From: Hofstenia miamia
Taxonomy: Eukaryota; Xenacoelomorpha; Acoela; Hofsteniidae
DNA length: 64,000 nucleotides
Reading direction: 5' to 3'
Assembly: GCA_900660155.1 (NCBI GenBank)
Contig: CABFPE010000499.1
Span: 153,897 to 217,896 of the forward strand
The notes under the pieces: model-generated
What the model was told of the DNA's origin: nothing
What the model saw: the letters and a program-made list of their open reading frames with translations, nothing else
Databases searched by the model: none
Made by a program: the position numbers and the translations under genes
Part shown: positions 63,236 to 64,000 of the stretch, piece by piece
How positions within the stretch are numbered: the first letter of the stretch is position 1
How the letters are laid out: each line of letters begins with the position of its first letter

Positions 63236-64000
63236 CGTCGAAATATCGATTCTGTAAAATTGTAAAAGTAGTAATGTTATAATACAGAGCATGAAGTATA
63301 TAATACAGGGTGTCCATTAAATACTTGCCAAAATTAAAAGCTAATAATTCATAGGAAAGTGGTTTTATGAGTATGGTAACGTTCTTATCTTGCTTATATT
63401 ATGTGTGGGGATTTGGATTTTTGCTTATATTACATGCTTCATTTTTAGTTTGATTTACGGAGAAAACTTGGGAAATGGACATCCAATTTACCCTAATTTC
63501 AATTTCTATCTGATTTTGTTTATTCACTATTCAATCAAATATGCATCCAATTGGTTATCCAATTATTCAATCAAATGTAATGTTGTGGATACGAAAAAGT
63601 ATCATTAACTTTCGCTAAATTACACACATTTAATTTTTGTGTAGGCAAAACAATAAATAGAGTAATCATTACAGTAGCAATTGAGAAGATCACTCAAAAA
63701 GAGTACTCGATCAGAATTATTGAAAAGCACAATTCCAAAAGATTTTGAAACGTTTCTCTTTTATTTTTTATCCGCTTTTCAGTGCAGAAAGCTCGTATGG
63801 CAGTGGTGATTGACTTTCCACCAATAATATAACATTCCAAAAGCAAAATTTTATCGGAAAGTTCAAGATCCATTTTAAATTAAATGCAAACTGATTCTGA
63901 ACGATTTTTAAATAATTAATTTGAAAATCGAAATGAAAGGTGAAGCATTTGAACAAAAAATCGAATCCCCACAAATTAGCGACAAGACCATAGCGTAATT
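63236..64000. other. AT-rich sequence at the window end
   Basis: ACAGGGTGTCCATTAAAT at 63305 resembles a mariner-type terminus, but no partner end is in view. The frame at 63390-63608 is unsupported. Confidence 0.35.

Noticed and set aside
63305-63330. A mariner element starting at ACAGGGTGTCC
   Set aside because: No second end or transposase lies within the window.
63390-63608. A small membrane protein
   Set aside because: The frame is AT-biased, has no family resemblance and no splice or start context beyond chance.

Overview
The window is AT-rich nuclear DNA of an invertebrate animal. Three conserved host genes with spliceosomal introns can be read: the GTPase Ran, a DJ-1/PfpI (Hsp31-type) protein, and the mechanosensitive channel Piezo. 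Around them lie Tc1/mariner, pogo, piggyBac, hAT, LINE, Penelope-like, Polinton and LTR-type remnants. Intron acceptors are mostly TTTAG or TTTTAG and two Ran introns are only 42 and 44 bp. Such tiny introns are known from flatworms, rotifers, nematodes and some other small invertebrates, but the sequence does not fix the phylum.

Layout: 1-4.7 kb holds LTR-retroelement fossils in an almost tandem series. 4.7-12.6 kb is gene-poor, with a MITE-like inverted repeat and a decayed Tc1 element. Ran lies on the plus strand at 12,596-14,544 in five exons. 14.5-20.8 kb carries two more Tc1-type elements, two LINE scraps and a solo hammerhead-like motif. The DJ-1/Hsp31-like gene lies on the minus strand at 20,987-32,453 in five exons. 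Its introns are filled by a pogo element with a PHD-finger tail, Penelope-like fragments, a Polinton fossil and a dispersed repeat. A piggyBac remnant with intact ends sits just upstream at 33,052-34,447. 34.4-46 kb is intergenic, with two clean hAT MITEs, a GC-rich 646-bp insertion flanked by an 11-bp duplication, and assembly duplications. Piezo lies on the plus strand at 46,074-59,521 in six coding exons (about 2,205 residues once an assembly duplication is discounted). Downstream are the last two exons of an unrecognised gene (60,598-61,070) and Penelope-like 3' ends, one forming a large inverted repeat.

The three host genes act independently (nuclear transport, glyoxalase/chaperone-type protein, mechanosensation) and show no operon-like arrangement. 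The most unusual signals are: (1) four to five hammerhead-ribozyme-like motifs, three of them tied to Penelope-like GIY-YIG ends or TA-repeat junctions; (2) the Hsp31-like protein, whose catalytic Cys and assisting Glu are replaced by Ser and Asp; (3) the intron-poor Piezo; and (4) the unrecognised two-exon gene end.

The assembly has flaws that matter for annotation. A 170-bp exact duplication flanks an N-gap inside Piezo, and similar duplications sit at single-N joins at 29,189 and at 35,256/36,104.
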